A program made the position numbers and the translations under genes. Shown piece by piece: positions 27,584-35,931 of a DNA stretch of 64,000 nt. Numbering within the stretch: position 1 is the first letter of the stretch; the number at the start of each line of letters is the position of its first letter. This DNA comes from JACVRW01 sp034664125 (GTDB lineage: Bacteria > Actinomycetota > Thermoleophilia > Solirubrobacterales > Thermoleophilaceae), in the NCBI GenBank assembly GCA_034664125.1, contig JAXDIG010000015.1, forward strand, positions 1 to 64,000, in the 5' to 3' direction. Below the pieces are notes generated by a model. It had not been told where the DNA came from, made no database searches, and worked only from the letters and a program-made list of their open reading frames with translations.

Positions 27584-28426
27584 CTAGACGAAGCGCTTCA
27601 CGAACTCGAGCGCCTTGTCGGCGACCTCGCGCCACCCGCTGTCGATCGTCAGCGCGTGCCCGCGGTTCGGGATCCCGACGATCTCGGTCACGCCCTGGTT
27701 GCGCTTCTGCTTCTTGAAGGAGCCATTCGCGATCGCCCACGGCACCGTGTGGTCCTTCTCGCCGGAGATGAGCAGCAGTGGCCCGCGGTCTGGGTTGGTG
27801 TTGTCCACCTTGGCCTCGGTCCAGGGGTTCAGGTTGGCGGTCGCCGCCTGGAACAACGGAGCGCCCGAAGCCGCGACGTGGAACTTCTCGTGGAGCTCCT
27901 TCGCCTCCTCCTCGCTGACCGCGTTGGCCCACCCGTAGCGGAACTGGTCCAGCGTGAGCGTGACGGCGCGGCCGCGGTTGGCGGGGTTCGCGAGCACCGG
28001 CATCGCGGCCCTCAGCGCGGAGATCGGCAGCGCCAGCACGCCGCGAAAGGGGGCCGGGTCGATGGCCACCGACGCCGCCGAGAGCCCGCGGCCGGCCATG
28101 ATCTGGGCGAGCAGCCCGCCGAAGGAGTGCCCGACCACGGCCGGCTTCTTCGTCAGCTTCGAGATCACCTCTTCGGTGTGGTCGGCGACCTGCCCGACCG
28201 TCTTGCCCGCGAACACCTTGGGGTTGGCCCGCGCCTCCAAGACCGTCTCGGGATCGTCCGGCCAGCCGGGCGTGACCGGGGCGTAGCCGGCCACCTCGAA
28301 CACGGCGGCCCACGGGTCCCAACTGCTCGGGAGCAGCCACAGGCCGTGGATGAAGACCACCGGCGTGCGTCCGGAGGCGTTCGCCTGCTCGATTTGCCGG
28401 TTCTCGCGCTCCGTGATCGTGGCCAT
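27584..28426 (-). CDS. Alpha/beta hydrolase
   Basis: 280 residues. Nucleophile elbow GHSFGG, acid in ISGEKDHTVP and base in NRGHALTID give a complete triad; oxyanion-hole strand VVFIHGLWLLPSSWDPW. No secretion signal, so cytoplasmic. Substrate unknown; the look is that of a general esterase or lipase. The ATG starting MATITERENRQ is preferred, because the upstream extension overlaps the divergent gene and its ribosome site. Divergent from the SRPBCC gene. Confidence 0.85.
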   Translation of the reverse strand: MATITERENRQIEQANASGRTPVVFIHGLWLLPSSWDPWAAVFEVAGYAPVTPGWPDDPETVLEARANPKVFAGKTVGQVADHTEEVISKLTKKPAVVGHSFGGLLAQIMAGRGLSAASVAIDPAPFRGVLALPISALRAAMPVLANPANRGRAVTLTLDQFRYGWANAVSEEEAKELHEKFHVAASGAPLFQAATANLNPWTEAKVDNTNPDRGPLLLISGEKDHTVPWAIANGSFKKQKRNQGVTEIVGIPNRGHALTIDSGWREVADKALEFVKRFV

Positions 28427-28499
28427 GGCCGCATCTTCGCCTATCCACCTCACCGCGATGTTGAGATGATCGGCCGCGCCCAACACCTGAGGAGGCCGC

Positions 28500-28943
28500 A
28501 TGGCGAATCGGTTTGATGTGACCACGGTTGTCGATCGTCCGATCGAGGAGGTCTTCGCCTTCCTCGCCGACGGCACGAACGACCCGAAGTTCAGTTCACG
28601 CGTGCTCGAGATCGCCAAGACGACCGACGGGCCGACCGGCGTCGGCACGGTCTACGCCAGCACCGTCAAGGACGGGGGCGTCAAGACGAAGCGGGAGTTC
28701 AAGATCACCGAGTTCGAGCCGCCGACGCGGATTCGCTGGACCGAGCAGTCGAAGAACCTCGTGACCGTCCCCGATGGCGGCTATGACCTCGTGCCCGATG
28801 GCGACGGGACCCGCGTGACCCTCTTCAACACGTTCGCGGGGCGCGGCGTGGGCAAGCTGATCGCCCCGACGGCCGCGAAGGCCGCCAGCAAGGGCGCCGA
28901 CGACTTCGGGCAGGCCATCAAGGCGGCGGTCGAGGCCTCCTGA
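28500..28943 (+). CDS. SRPBCC (START-like) family protein
   Basis: 147 residues. Polyketide-cyclase/dehydrase-type helix-grip fold: starts NRFDVTTVVDRPIEEVFAFL, then DPKFSSRVLEI, the beta strands with FKITEFEPPTRIRWTEQ, and a long C-terminal helix. Such proteins bind hydrophobic ligands or act as stress-related ligand carriers. GAGGAGG ribosome site before ATG. Followed 28 bp later by the ABC exporter genes. Confidence 0.83.
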   Translation: MANRFDVTTVVDRPIEEVFAFLADGTNDPKFSSRVLEIAKTTDGPTGVGTVYASTVKDGGVKTKREFKITEFEPPTRIRWTEQSKNLVTVPDGGYDLVPDGDGTRVTLFNTFAGRGVGKLIAPTAAKAASKGADDFGQAIKAAVEAS

Positions 28944-28958
28944 GTTATTCAGCATCGC

Positions 28959-28964
28959 TAGCGT
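28959..28964 (+). promoter_or_regulatory. -10 box for leaderless ABC ATPase
   Basis: TAGCGT lies seven bases before the GTG at 28972; no ribosome site is present. This spacing favours 28972 over the in-frame GTG at 28963, which overlaps the box. Confidence 0.45.
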
Positions 28965-28971
28965 GGCGGCC

Positions 28972-29871
28972 GTGACGACCGCCGCGATCGAGATCCAGGA
29001 CCTGAGCAAGCGCTTCGGGAAGGTCCAGGCCGTCAAGGACCTGTCGTTCTCGGTCCAGGCCGGGCGGGTGACCGGCTTCCTGGGCCCCAACGGCGCCGGC
29101 AAGAGCACCACCCTGCGGACCCTGCTCGGCCTCATTCGCCCCAACGGCGGCACCGCGACCTTCGGCGGCGCGCGCTACGAGCAGCTGCCGCACCCGAGCG
29201 CCCACGTCGGAGCGGTGCTGGAAGAGGCGAGCTTCCATCCCGGTCGCAGCGGCCGCAACCATCTGCGCGTGCTCGCCGCCGCCGGCAGCCATCCCGAGTC
29301 GCGGGTGGGGGAGGTGCTCGAGCAGGTGGACCTGGCCGGCGCGGCCGACCGCCGCGTGAAGGGCTACTCGATGGGCATGCGCCAGCGGCTCGCCATCGCC
29401 GCGGCGCTGCTGGGCGATCCCGACGTGCTGATCCTCGACGAGCCCGCCAACGGCCTCGACCCGCCCGGCATCCGCTGGATGCGGGACCTGCTGCGCGCGG
29501 AGGCCGCCCGCGGGCGGGCCGTGCTCGTGTCGAGCCACCTGCTGAGCGAGGTCGCGCAGAGCGTGGACGACGTGGTCGTGATCTCGCACGGCGTCCTGCG
29601 CGGCAGCGGACCGCTGGCGAGCGTGCTCGGTGGGGGCGACGGTCCCGTCACGCGCGTGCGCGCGGCCGACGCCGACGGGCTCGCGCGGCTCTTGCGCGAG
29701 CGCAGCTACTTCGTGGAGGCGGACCCGTCCGGCGCGCTGCTGGTGCAGGGCGCGGCGCCCGAGGTCGTCGGCGAGGTCGCCGCCGAGCATCGCGTCGCGC
29801 TCGCCGAGCTGGTGGCCGTATCGCGCTCGCTCGAGGATGCGTTCTTCGAGCTGACGGAGGCAGCCGGATGA
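28972..29871 (+). CDS. ABC transporter ATP-binding protein
   Basis: About 299 residues. Walker A GPNGAGKST, Q-loop region, signature YSMGMRQRLAIA, Walker B VLILDEPANGLDP and the switch His in SSHLLSE are all present. The C-terminal 80 residues are the extra domain typical of CcmA/YhaQ-type export ATPases. It overlaps the permease gene (ATGA). The pair resembles bacitracin/antibiotic or small-peptide exporters; the substrate cannot be assigned. Confidence 0.92.
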   Translation: MTTAAIEIQDLSKRFGKVQAVKDLSFSVQAGRVTGFLGPNGAGKSTTLRTLLGLIRPNGGTATFGGARYEQLPHPSAHVGAVLEEASFHPGRSGRNHLRVLAAAGSHPESRVGEVLEQVDLAGAADRRVKGYSMGMRQRLAIAAALLGDPDVLILDEPANGLDPPGIRWMRDLLRAEAARGRAVLVSSHLLSEVAQSVDDVVVISHGVLRGSGPLASVLGGGDGPVTRVRAADADGLARLLRERSYFVEADPSGALLVQGAAPEVVGEVAAEHRVALAELVAVSRSLEDAFFELTEAAG

Positions 29872-30611
29872 CCGCCCTGCTGCGCGCGGAGCTGCTGAAG
29901 CTGCGCACCACGCGCACGTTCATCGCGCTGACCGGCGTGGCGGTCGGCACCTCGCTGCTCATCTGCGTCCTGGTCAGCGTGTTGTCGGAGCCGACCCAGG
30001 AGTCCGTGCTCACCGACGTGTTCACCTCTGACACGAGCGCACTCTTCATCGTGATCCTGGCGATCGTCGGCATCACCGGGGAGTGGCGCCACCGCACCAT
30101 CACCAGCTCACTGCTGGCGGCCCCCGACCGGCTGCGCTTTCTCGCCGCCAAGACGCTCGCGTTCGCCGCGGCCGGGCTGGTGCTGTCGCTGCTGATCTCG
30201 ATCGCCGTTGCGATCGTGGGCATGGTGATCCTGTCGGCGCGCGACCTGCCGACGCCCGAGCTGGGGGAGCTGGTGGGTCAGATCCTGCGCAACGCCGAGG
30301 TGGCGGCGCTGCTCGGCGCGTTGGGGCTGGCGCTCGGCACGCTCGTGCGCAACCAGCCGGTGGCGATCGTGGGAGTGCTCGTGCTCGCATTCGTAATCGA
30401 GCCGACCCTCCTCGCGCTTGCCCCTGACGTCGGTCGCTTCGCGCCGTTCAGCGCGCTGTCGGCGTCGATCCAGCAGATCCCCGCCTCCGACGTCGGCGCC
30501 GAGGACGCGAACCTGCTTTCTCCCGGGCTCGCCGTCCTGGTCATGCTCGCCTATATCGGCTCGGCCTTCGCAGTGGGCGCCGTGCTGCTGCGCCGCCGCG
30601 ACCTGAACTAG
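29868..30611 (+). CDS. ABC-2 type permease
   Basis: 247 residues with six predicted membrane helices. Starts MTALLRAELLKLRTTRTFIA, the ABC-2 coupling motif, and contains GEWRHRTITSSLLAAPDR, typical of NosY/YhaP-like subunits. Partner of the ATPase directly upstream. Its TAG stop and the stop of the convergent VOC gene share the palindrome CTAG, leaving no intergenic space. Confidence 0.9.
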   Translation: MTALLRAELLKLRTTRTFIALTGVAVGTSLLICVLVSVLSEPTQESVLTDVFTSDTSALFIVILAIVGITGEWRHRTITSSLLAAPDRLRFLAAKTLAFAAAGLVLSLLISIAVAIVGMVILSARDLPTPELGELVGQILRNAEVAALLGALGLALGTLVRNQPVAIVGVLVLAFVIEPTLLALAPDVGRFAPFSALSASIQQIPASDVGAEDANLLSPGLAVLVMLAYIGSAFAVGAVLLRRRDLN

Positions 30612-30955
30612 AGCGGCTCTCGGGCCAGCCCGAACGGGCTGCCCTCGGAGTCCCTGCAGATCGACCACGCCTCGCCGGGGTGGACGACGCTGCCGCCCAG
30701 CGCTTCGACTCGCTCGAGCACCGTGCCCATGTCGCTGACGGCGAAGTAGGGCAGCGAGAAGGTGTCGCCGGGGCCGCGCCCGCGGGCGTGGAGCCCGATC
30801 TGGGTGCCTTCGGCGTGCGTCTGCCAACCCTCTCCCTCGCCCTCGCGGCGATCCTCGAGCTCGACGGCGAGCACGCCTTCCCAGAACCTGCGGGCGCGCT
30901 CGACGTCGTCCGCGGGGAACTCGACGAGCGACAGGGGAGAAGGCGGCATCGCCAC
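30608..30955 (-). CDS. VOC/glyoxalase-like protein
   Basis: 115 residues, one VOC module pair: LVEFPADDVERARRFWEGVL at the N-terminus, then IGLHARGRGPGDTFSLPYF, VEALGGSVVHPG and a final DSEGSPFGLA. Metal-binding positions are not all clear, so it may be a non-catalytic or antibiotic-binding member. Stop codon shared with the convergent permease (CTAG). GTG start. Upstream lies repeat copy A. Confidence 0.82.
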   Translation of the reverse strand: MAMPPSPLSLVEFPADDVERARRFWEGVLAVELEDRREGEGEGWQTHAEGTQIGLHARGRGPGDTFSLPYFAVSDMGTVLERVEALGGSVVHPGEAWSICRDSEGSPFGLAREPL

Positions 30956-30989
30956 GCACGATAACTAGCCGGCCGCCCCGCTTCTGTTC

Positions 30990-31265
30990 AGACAAACGTG
31001 GCTGAACGGCAGGCAAAGAGGTGCCGTGGGCCGTCGACGGGTGGACGACGGCGGTGCAAACGTCGCGTTCGCGGCAGCTGCGGCGAGCGTGGGCCGCGTT
31101 TGCCATCCCTGCCCGTCTCAAAGCGGCCCGCCCCGCGGCCGGAGCGCAGGGCGGGGCGGATCCGAGCGCGTATCCCGGCGAAAGGCGACCCACCCGCCGC
31201 GCAGCCGGGGGGTTGGGTGGATTGTGCATCCCAGCCCTTCCCCGCCGCTGTTTGCGCTTCGCGGC
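30990..31265 (+). repeat. Dispersed 276-bp intergenic repeat, copy A
   Basis: Matches 49966-50241 in reverse complement over the full length at roughly 88% by hand alignment, with two single-base indels. Long open frames exist in several frames of both copies, but indels not in multiples of three and lack of starts with ribosome sites argue against coding. A GC hairpin (31128-31136 with 31151-31159) sits in the middle. Lies between two minus-strand genes. No transposase. It could be a non-autonomous mobile element or a structured RNA. Confidence 0.85.
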
Positions 31266-31302
31266 GAGACAGACCAACGGCCACAAACAGCGGCCGTTCA
31301 TC

Positions 31303-32298
31303 TCACCGAGAGGCGGCTCCGGCGGAGGCCTTCCTCCAGATCTCGACCTCGAGGGCGACCACGTCCGGCTCGGGGTACACGGGGTGGGTGTCGACGGCGA
31401 TCGCGCAGCCCTCGGCGTAGCGGTCGCCGCGGCCGCCGAAGATGCCGGTGTCGGCGGGCATCGAGCCGAGCTTGAAGCCGACCGGCCTGCCGGTCGCCGC
31501 CAGCGTGCGGCGGGCCAGGTCCTGCAGCCCGGCGACCGTGTAGCACTGCTTCCCGGAGGCGTCCATCAGCTGCACGCTGAGCGAGTGCTCGCCGTAGAGC
31601 TGGCGGTCGAGCGACCGCGGCGGCCCCTGGTCGACGCGCAGCTCATGCGTGTCGCCCACCAGCGCGCCGCTGAGCGTCAGCTCGGACGAACCGCCGTGCG
31701 TGAGGATGTGCCCGCACGGCCCTGCGCCGTTGGATGTGACCACGGCTCGCCACCCGGTCCAGCCGGAGCGCGCGAGCAGCGCCTGCGCCTGCCTTGCCAG
31801 CCGGCGCGGCGGTATGCAATCCGCTCTCGCCTCGAGCGCGGCGATCTGCCCATGTAGCCGCGCGACCTTCGCCTGCGCCTTGTCGTAGCCGACCGGCAGG
31901 GGCGCCAGCCCCGCCCGGTCGCAGGCCTTCGGTCCGCTCCCGGGAATCACCGCGACGCCGGTGCCTCGCGTGCAGGCCACGAGCGCTGGCGGCGTCCCGC
32001 CGCCGTCCCACACCTTCGCGCAGGCGGCGGTCGGGGAGCCGGTGATCGTCCCGAGGACAGTTACGTTGCCACTCAGGTTCGACTCGTCGTAGCAGGCGAC
32101 GGTGCCGCTGGCGACCTCGTCGGCGTCGGCCAGCATGCGCGCGACGGTCACTCCCGTCGCGCCCACCAGCAGCACGGCCAGCGCCAACACGCCGATGCGC
32201 CGAGGGGAACGAAACAGGCGCCGCCGGGCCGGCTGCGGAGCGGCGATCGCCGACTCGAGTGCGTTGCCCAGCTGGTTGACGAACGGGATCTCGCTCAT
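31303..32298 (-). CDS. Single-pass membrane protein coupled to the ECF sigma factor
   Basis: 331 residues. About 40 cytoplasmic residues (starting MSEIPFVNQLGNALESAIA), one transmembrane helix (IGVLALAVLLVGATGVTVA), then a secreted domain with several cysteines and no recognised family. Its ATG overlaps the sigma-factor stop (ATGA), the position where an anti-sigma or sigma-responsive membrane partner normally sits. No zinc-binding anti-sigma motif is visible, so an anti-sigma role is inferred from context only. GGAGG ribosome site present. Confidence 0.75.
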   Translation of the reverse strand: MSEIPFVNQLGNALESAIAAPQPARRRLFRSPRRIGVLALAVLLVGATGVTVARMLADADEVASGTVACYDESNLSGNVTVLGTITGSPTAACAKVWDGGGTPPALVACTRGTGVAVIPGSGPKACDRAGLAPLPVGYDKAQAKVARLHGQIAALEARADCIPPRRLARQAQALLARSGWTGWRAVVTSNGAGPCGHILTHGGSSELTLSGALVGDTHELRVDQGPPRSLDRQLYGEHSLSVQLMDASGKQCYTVAGLQDLARRTLAATGRPVGFKLGSMPADTGIFGGRGDRYAEGCAIAVDTHPVYPEPDVVALEVEIWRKASAGAASR

Positions 32299-32861
32299 GG
32301 TGTCGCCTCCGCCTGCATCAGGGTGTTCAGTCGCGCAAGGCCTCTGTGGACGCGGCGCCTGGCCGCGCCCTCGGTGCATCCGAGCTGCGTGGCGATCTCG
32401 CGGTAGTCGAGCTCCGCGACCACCCGCAGCTGCACCGCGTCGCGCTCGCCGCCGGTCATCCGCTCGAGCGCGGCGGCCAGGGCCACGCGGTGCTCGTCCG
32501 CGTCCGCGAGCGCCTCGATGCGAGCGATCGACTCCTGGTCGAGCGCCGGCATCGACACGCCGAGGCGGCGTACGGCGCGAAGCTCGACCTCCTGGCGGCG
32601 GAACCAGTGCGACAGCTCCTTTGCCGCGATCCCGTACAGCCACGCGCCGCCGGGCCGGCCGACGTCGCGGAACTTGTGCCGCCGTTCGTAGGCGACCGCG
32701 AACGTCTCCGCGAGCAGGTCCGAGGCCACGTCGGCGTCGTGCACGCGCCGGTACAAGTAGACGAGCAGCCGTTCCGCCCAGCGGTCGTAGAGCTCGCGGA
32801 AGGCGTGGGGGTCATCTCGCTGCGAGGCGAGAATCAGTTCTGAGTCTGTCAGGTCGTCCAT
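32295..32861 (-). CDS. ECF-type RNA polymerase sigma factor
   Basis: 188 residues. Region 2: DPHAFRELYDRWAERLLVYL through DLLAETFAVAYERRHKF. Region 4: ERDAVQLRVVAELDYREIAT followed by CTEGAARRRVHRGLARL, a clear HTH. No extra C-terminal domain. ATG preceded by GGGAGG. Co-transcribed with the membrane protein downstream. Divergent from a secreted protein gene, which is a plausible target. Subfamily not assigned. Confidence 0.9.
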   Translation of the reverse strand: MDDLTDSELILASQRDDPHAFRELYDRWAERLLVYLYRRVHDADVASDLLAETFAVAYERRHKFRDVGRPGGAWLYGIAAKELSHWFRRQEVELRAVRRLGVSMPALDQESIARIEALADADEHRVALAAALERMTGGERDAVQLRVVAELDYREIATQLGCTEGAARRRVHRGLARLNTLMQAEATP

Positions 32862-32932
32862 CGTCTCACCTCCCTTACGCCGCGAGCGGTGGCTCGCGTT
32901 ACGCGCATGAAGCGGATAGGGTCCCGAATGGT

Positions 32933-33664
32933 GTGAAGATCCTCACCGGTATAGCCGTCTCGCTGGGGCTCCTGCTCGCACCGTCCACCGTGCTGGCCCA
33001 GGTGGAGCTGCCGGTCGGGGAGGCGGACGGCGTGCGGGTCGTCCGGGAGCACCGGGCCATCGTCGTGATCTTCACCGCGAAGGCCGCGAAGCTCTACAAG
33101 CGCATCGCCGGCAAGCCGGTGCTCGTGTCGTGCACCGAGCTGCGCGACAACGGCGCCAGCGGCGGCGAGGTGAGCCTGCGCGCGCCGGAGCACCGCGGCA
33201 AGCTGCGAACGGGGGACCGCACCCGTGGCATCGACTACTGCCGGGTGTGGCTTGCGCCGCGCACCGCCAAGGTGCACGGCAAGCGCCACACCTTCGGCCG
33301 GGAGCTGATCGTCTCCGTGCCGCTCACGCAGGAGGGCGCCGTCTTCGTCGACGAGGAGTCCAAGGCGGTCGACCTCGTCGCGGTGCTGGCTCTCGCCTCG
33401 CTCGTGGCGGAGAAGCAGAAGCTGGACGTCCGCCCGACCTACGCCCAGGTGGTCGCGGAGTTTCCGCGGATCGCCCGCGTGGTCGTCGCTCTCGCGGCTC
33501 CGACCGACGCCCCGCCGGTCGGGAAGGCGGGTTACTACAGCGACGGCCAGAAGCACGTCGCCGTGGCCGTGCTCTCCGCCTCCGCGCGGCGCCTGTTCAT
33601 CGAGTTCAACGACGACGTGCTCAGCACCAACGTCGCGAGCTACATCTTCGGCGACATCTTCTAA
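32933..33664 (+). CDS. Secreted hypothetical protein
   Basis: 243 residues with a signal peptide (MKILTGIAVSLGLLLAPSTV, cleavage near LAQ). The mature part is beta-rich, with no recognised family. A TAGGGT box lies ten bases before the GTG start. Divergent from the ECF sigma gene and convergent with the diguanylate cyclase gene, with overlapping stops (CTAA). Confidence 0.7.
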   Translation: MKILTGIAVSLGLLLAPSTVLAQVELPVGEADGVRVVREHRAIVVIFTAKAAKLYKRIAGKPVLVSCTELRDNGASGGEVSLRAPEHRGKLRTGDRTRGIDYCRVWLAPRTAKVHGKRHTFGRELIVSVPLTQEGAVFVDEESKAVDLVAVLALASLVAEKQKLDVRPTYAQVVAEFPRIARVVVALAAPTDAPPVGKAGYYSDGQKHVAVAVLSASARRLFIEFNDDVLSTNVASYIFGDIF

Positions 33665-35145
33665 CGCCCCCCGACGCGCTCAACCAGCTGGGCCGACCGG
33701 ATCGCCGCGGCGACCTGGCTCGCGAGGATGCACAGCAGCTGCGAGTCCTCGTCGTCGAAGGCATCCTCCACGAGCTCCTCGAGGTTGATCGCTCCCCACA
33801 CGGCGCCCTCGACCAGCAGCGGGGCGACCAGCTCGGAGCGAACGTCGGCCGTCTCGGGGGTGACCACGTAGTCGGGCTCCATGCGCACGTCGTTCACGAG
33901 CAGCGGCGCTCGCTCGCTCAGGCACCGCCCGATCATGCCGTCGGTCACCGGCTGGCTCCAGTCGCGCAGGGCCAGGGCCACGAACGGCGACCCGCGCACG
34001 GCCAGCGCCTCCACGCGCTCGTCCTCGCGCACCCGGATGACCGCGCACATGTGATAGCCGAAGGCGCGGTGCAGCTCCTCGACCGCGGCCTCGGCGATCT
34101 CGTGGATGCCGGTCATGCCGTCCAGGCGCGCACCGAGCGCGTTCGCCAAGGCGAGCTGACGCGAGCGCTTGGCGAGCTGCACGCCCATCTGGACCGCTCC
34201 GTCGAGTGGCTCGGAGCCCTGGGAGTGGGCCAGCTGCCAGCGGTCGCGGCCGGCTGCCTTGGCGGCGTACATCGCGTCGTCGCCGCTCTGCAGCGCGCGG
34301 TCGACACTGGCGCCGGACGGTCCCTTCAAGGGAACCACGCCGATGCTGGCGCTCAGCTGGCGGATGCCCTGCGCCGTCGGCAGTGCCTCCTCGCGCAGGC
34401 GCTCGGCGAGCGCCCCTGCCACGTGCTCGGCCTCGGCCTCGCCGGCGCGGGGTAGCAGCACCGCGAACTCGTCCCCGGCAAGGCGGCCGAGGAAGTCGTT
34501 CGCGCGCAGCCGCTCCTCCATGGCGCGTGCGGCCTGCACCAGCACCCGGTCGCCGACGGCGTGGCCGAGCGTGTCGTTGAGCTCCTTGAAGCGGTCCAGG
34601 TCGAGCATCAGCAGGGCGCCGCGAGAGTCCTCGCGACGGCGCGACGCGAGGTGGTCGCCGAGCACGGCCAGGAATGCGCGCCGGTTCGGCAGCCCGGTCA
34701 GCTCGTCCACCTCTGCGAGGCGGTGCAGCTCGGCCTCGTAGTCGCGGCGCTCCGTGACGTCGCGGAAGGTCAGGACCACCGACACGGGGCGGGCCTCCAC
34801 TCCCATCGGGGTGGCGCTCACGGACAGCCACCTCGGAAGCCCGTCAGGGTGCTGCACGCCGATCACCCGCTCGCGCACCGGCGCCCCCGACCGGGTCGCC
34901 TCCACCGACGGGTATCCCTCGCGCGGCAGCGGAGTGCCGTCCTCGCGCATCACACCCAGGTGGAGCTCCAGCGGATTGCTGCCCACGAGCTGGCGGGCCG
35001 AACGCCCCAAGATCGCGGCGGCGGCCTGGTTGCAGGCCTGGATGCGCCCGTCCATGTCGAGCACCAGGACGCCCTCCTGAAGCGCGTCGACGATCGTCTG
35101 CCAGTCCACGGCAGAGAGCACGAACCGATCGGGCTGGTCGGCCAT
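33661..35145 (-). CDS. PAS-GGDEF-GAF protein, probable diguanylate cyclase
   Basis: 494 residues from the ATG of MADQPDRF. PAS (about 10-130), GGDEF domain (about 140-300), GAF (about 320-480). The signature is AGDEF rather than GGDEF, a variant found in active cyclases. RAND five residues before it forms an intact RxxD inhibitory site, and DLDRFKELNDTLGHAVGDR supplies metal and substrate ligands. No transmembrane segment, so cytosolic c-di-GMP synthesis regulated by ligands of PAS or GAF is predicted. The frame stays open upstream, but that part overlaps the divergent small gene's promoter. GGAGG touches the ATG. Confidence 0.9.
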   Translation of the reverse strand: MADQPDRFVLSAVDWQTIVDALQEGVLVLDMDGRIQACNQAAAAILGRSARQLVGSNPLELHLGVMREDGTPLPREGYPSVEATRSGAPVRERVIGVQHPDGLPRWLSVSATPMGVEARPVSVVLTFRDVTERRDYEAELHRLAEVDELTGLPNRRAFLAVLGDHLASRRREDSRGALLMLDLDRFKELNDTLGHAVGDRVLVQAARAMEERLRANDFLGRLAGDEFAVLLPRAGEAEAEHVAGALAERLREEALPTAQGIRQLSASIGVVPLKGPSGASVDRALQSGDDAMYAAKAAGRDRWQLAHSQGSEPLDGAVQMGVQLAKRSRQLALANALGARLDGMTGIHEIAEAAVEELHRAFGYHMCAVIRVREDERVEALAVRGSPFVALALRDWSQPVTDGMIGRCLSERAPLLVNDVRMEPDYVVTPETADVRSELVAPLLVEGAVWGAINLEELVEDAFDDEDSQLLCILASQVAAAIRSAQLVERVGGR

Positions 35146-35235
35146 CCTCCATTCATCGACCGAAACCCCGATCGGCTGTACAAACTCCGCGAGCGCCGAT
35201 CGCTTGGCGGAGTACCCTGTTGCGAGGGAGCTGTC

Positions 35236-35481
35236 GTGCCCTTTGTCGCCTACGTCCACGCACGCGAGCCGGACGAGCCGGAGGAGGAGGGGCGCGCTCC
35301 ATGGGAGCCGAACTGGCGCATCTGGCGCTGGGTGGCGGTGGCGATCGTCGTGACCTACGCCGCCGCGCGCGCGGACGGCTCCCTGGAGCTATTGCTCGTG
35401 TTCGTCGTGTTCGGCCTCTGCTGCCGCGCGGCGCTCGAGGCCCTTCCCGATGGCGACGGCATGCGCGAGTGGCGCCAGTAG
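35236..35481 (+). CDS. 81-residue membrane protein
   Basis: Starts with GTG after GGGAG. Acidic N-terminus (REPDEPEEEGRAPWEP), then hydrophobic stretches IWRWVAVAIVVTYAAA and LLLVFVVFGLCCRAAL, suggesting one or two membrane helices. TACCCT at 35213-35218 is a plausible -10 box. No family recognised. Divergent from the diguanylate cyclase. Confidence 0.6.
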   Translation: MPFVAYVHAREPDEPEEEGRAPWEPNWRIWRWVAVAIVVTYAAARADGSLELLLVFVVFGLCCRAALEALPDGDGMREWRQ

Positions 35482-35491
35482 GCGGCGGCGA

Positions 35492-35887
35492 CTACTCGGG
35501 CCAGAAGTCGGCGACCGTCTCGTGGTCGCCCTCCGGATCGTCGCTCTTCGTCGAGCACATGATCAGGACCGCGTCGTCGGGGCCCTCGTTCCACACAGAG
35601 CGGCAGACCTGGGGCCCCACGCGCACGACCGCGCCGGCGCCGAGGTCGACCACCTCGTCCTCGAGCTTGAACTGCAGCGTGCCGGACGCGACGAAGTAGA
35701 TCTCCTCCTGCGTCTTGTGGCGGTGGCCGTAGCTGCCCTTGCCGCCCGTGCCGGCGGGCATGCGCCGCCAGGTGAAGGAAACCTGCTCGTTGCCCAGGTC
35801 GCTCGCGGCGGTCATCCGCATCTCGCCCGGGTAGTCCCCCAGCACGTCCGGAATCTCCTCGAGCTGCTTGATCGCGTAGTCAGCCAT
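35492..35887 (-). CDS. Cupin-domain protein
   Basis: 131 residues. Cupin motif 1 around GSYGHRHKTQEEIYFVASG (two His and a Glu for metal) and motif 2 around GPQVCRSVWNEGPDDAVLIM, in which the usual His is replaced. GGAGG ribosome site before the ATG; a longer upstream frame lacks one. TAGGCT (35920-35925, minus strand) is a candidate -10. Role unknown: a sugar- or small-molecule-binding cupin. Confidence 0.85.
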   Translation of the reverse strand: MADYAIKQLEEIPDVLGDYPGEMRMTAASDLGNEQVSFTWRRMPAGTGGKGSYGHRHKTQEEIYFVASGTLQFKLEDEVVDLGAGAVVRVGPQVCRSVWNEGPDDAVLIMCSTKSDDPEGDHETVADFWPE

Positions 35888-35931
35888 CCGACCTCCGTTC
35901 GTCGAGCTCCACACCGCGGAGCCTACGCGCA

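Noticed and set aside
30998..31420. Open frames inside repeat copy A whose translation resembles one from copy B
   Set aside because: Similarity appears in several frames at once and single-base indels separate the copies, so it reflects nucleotide conservation, not a protein.
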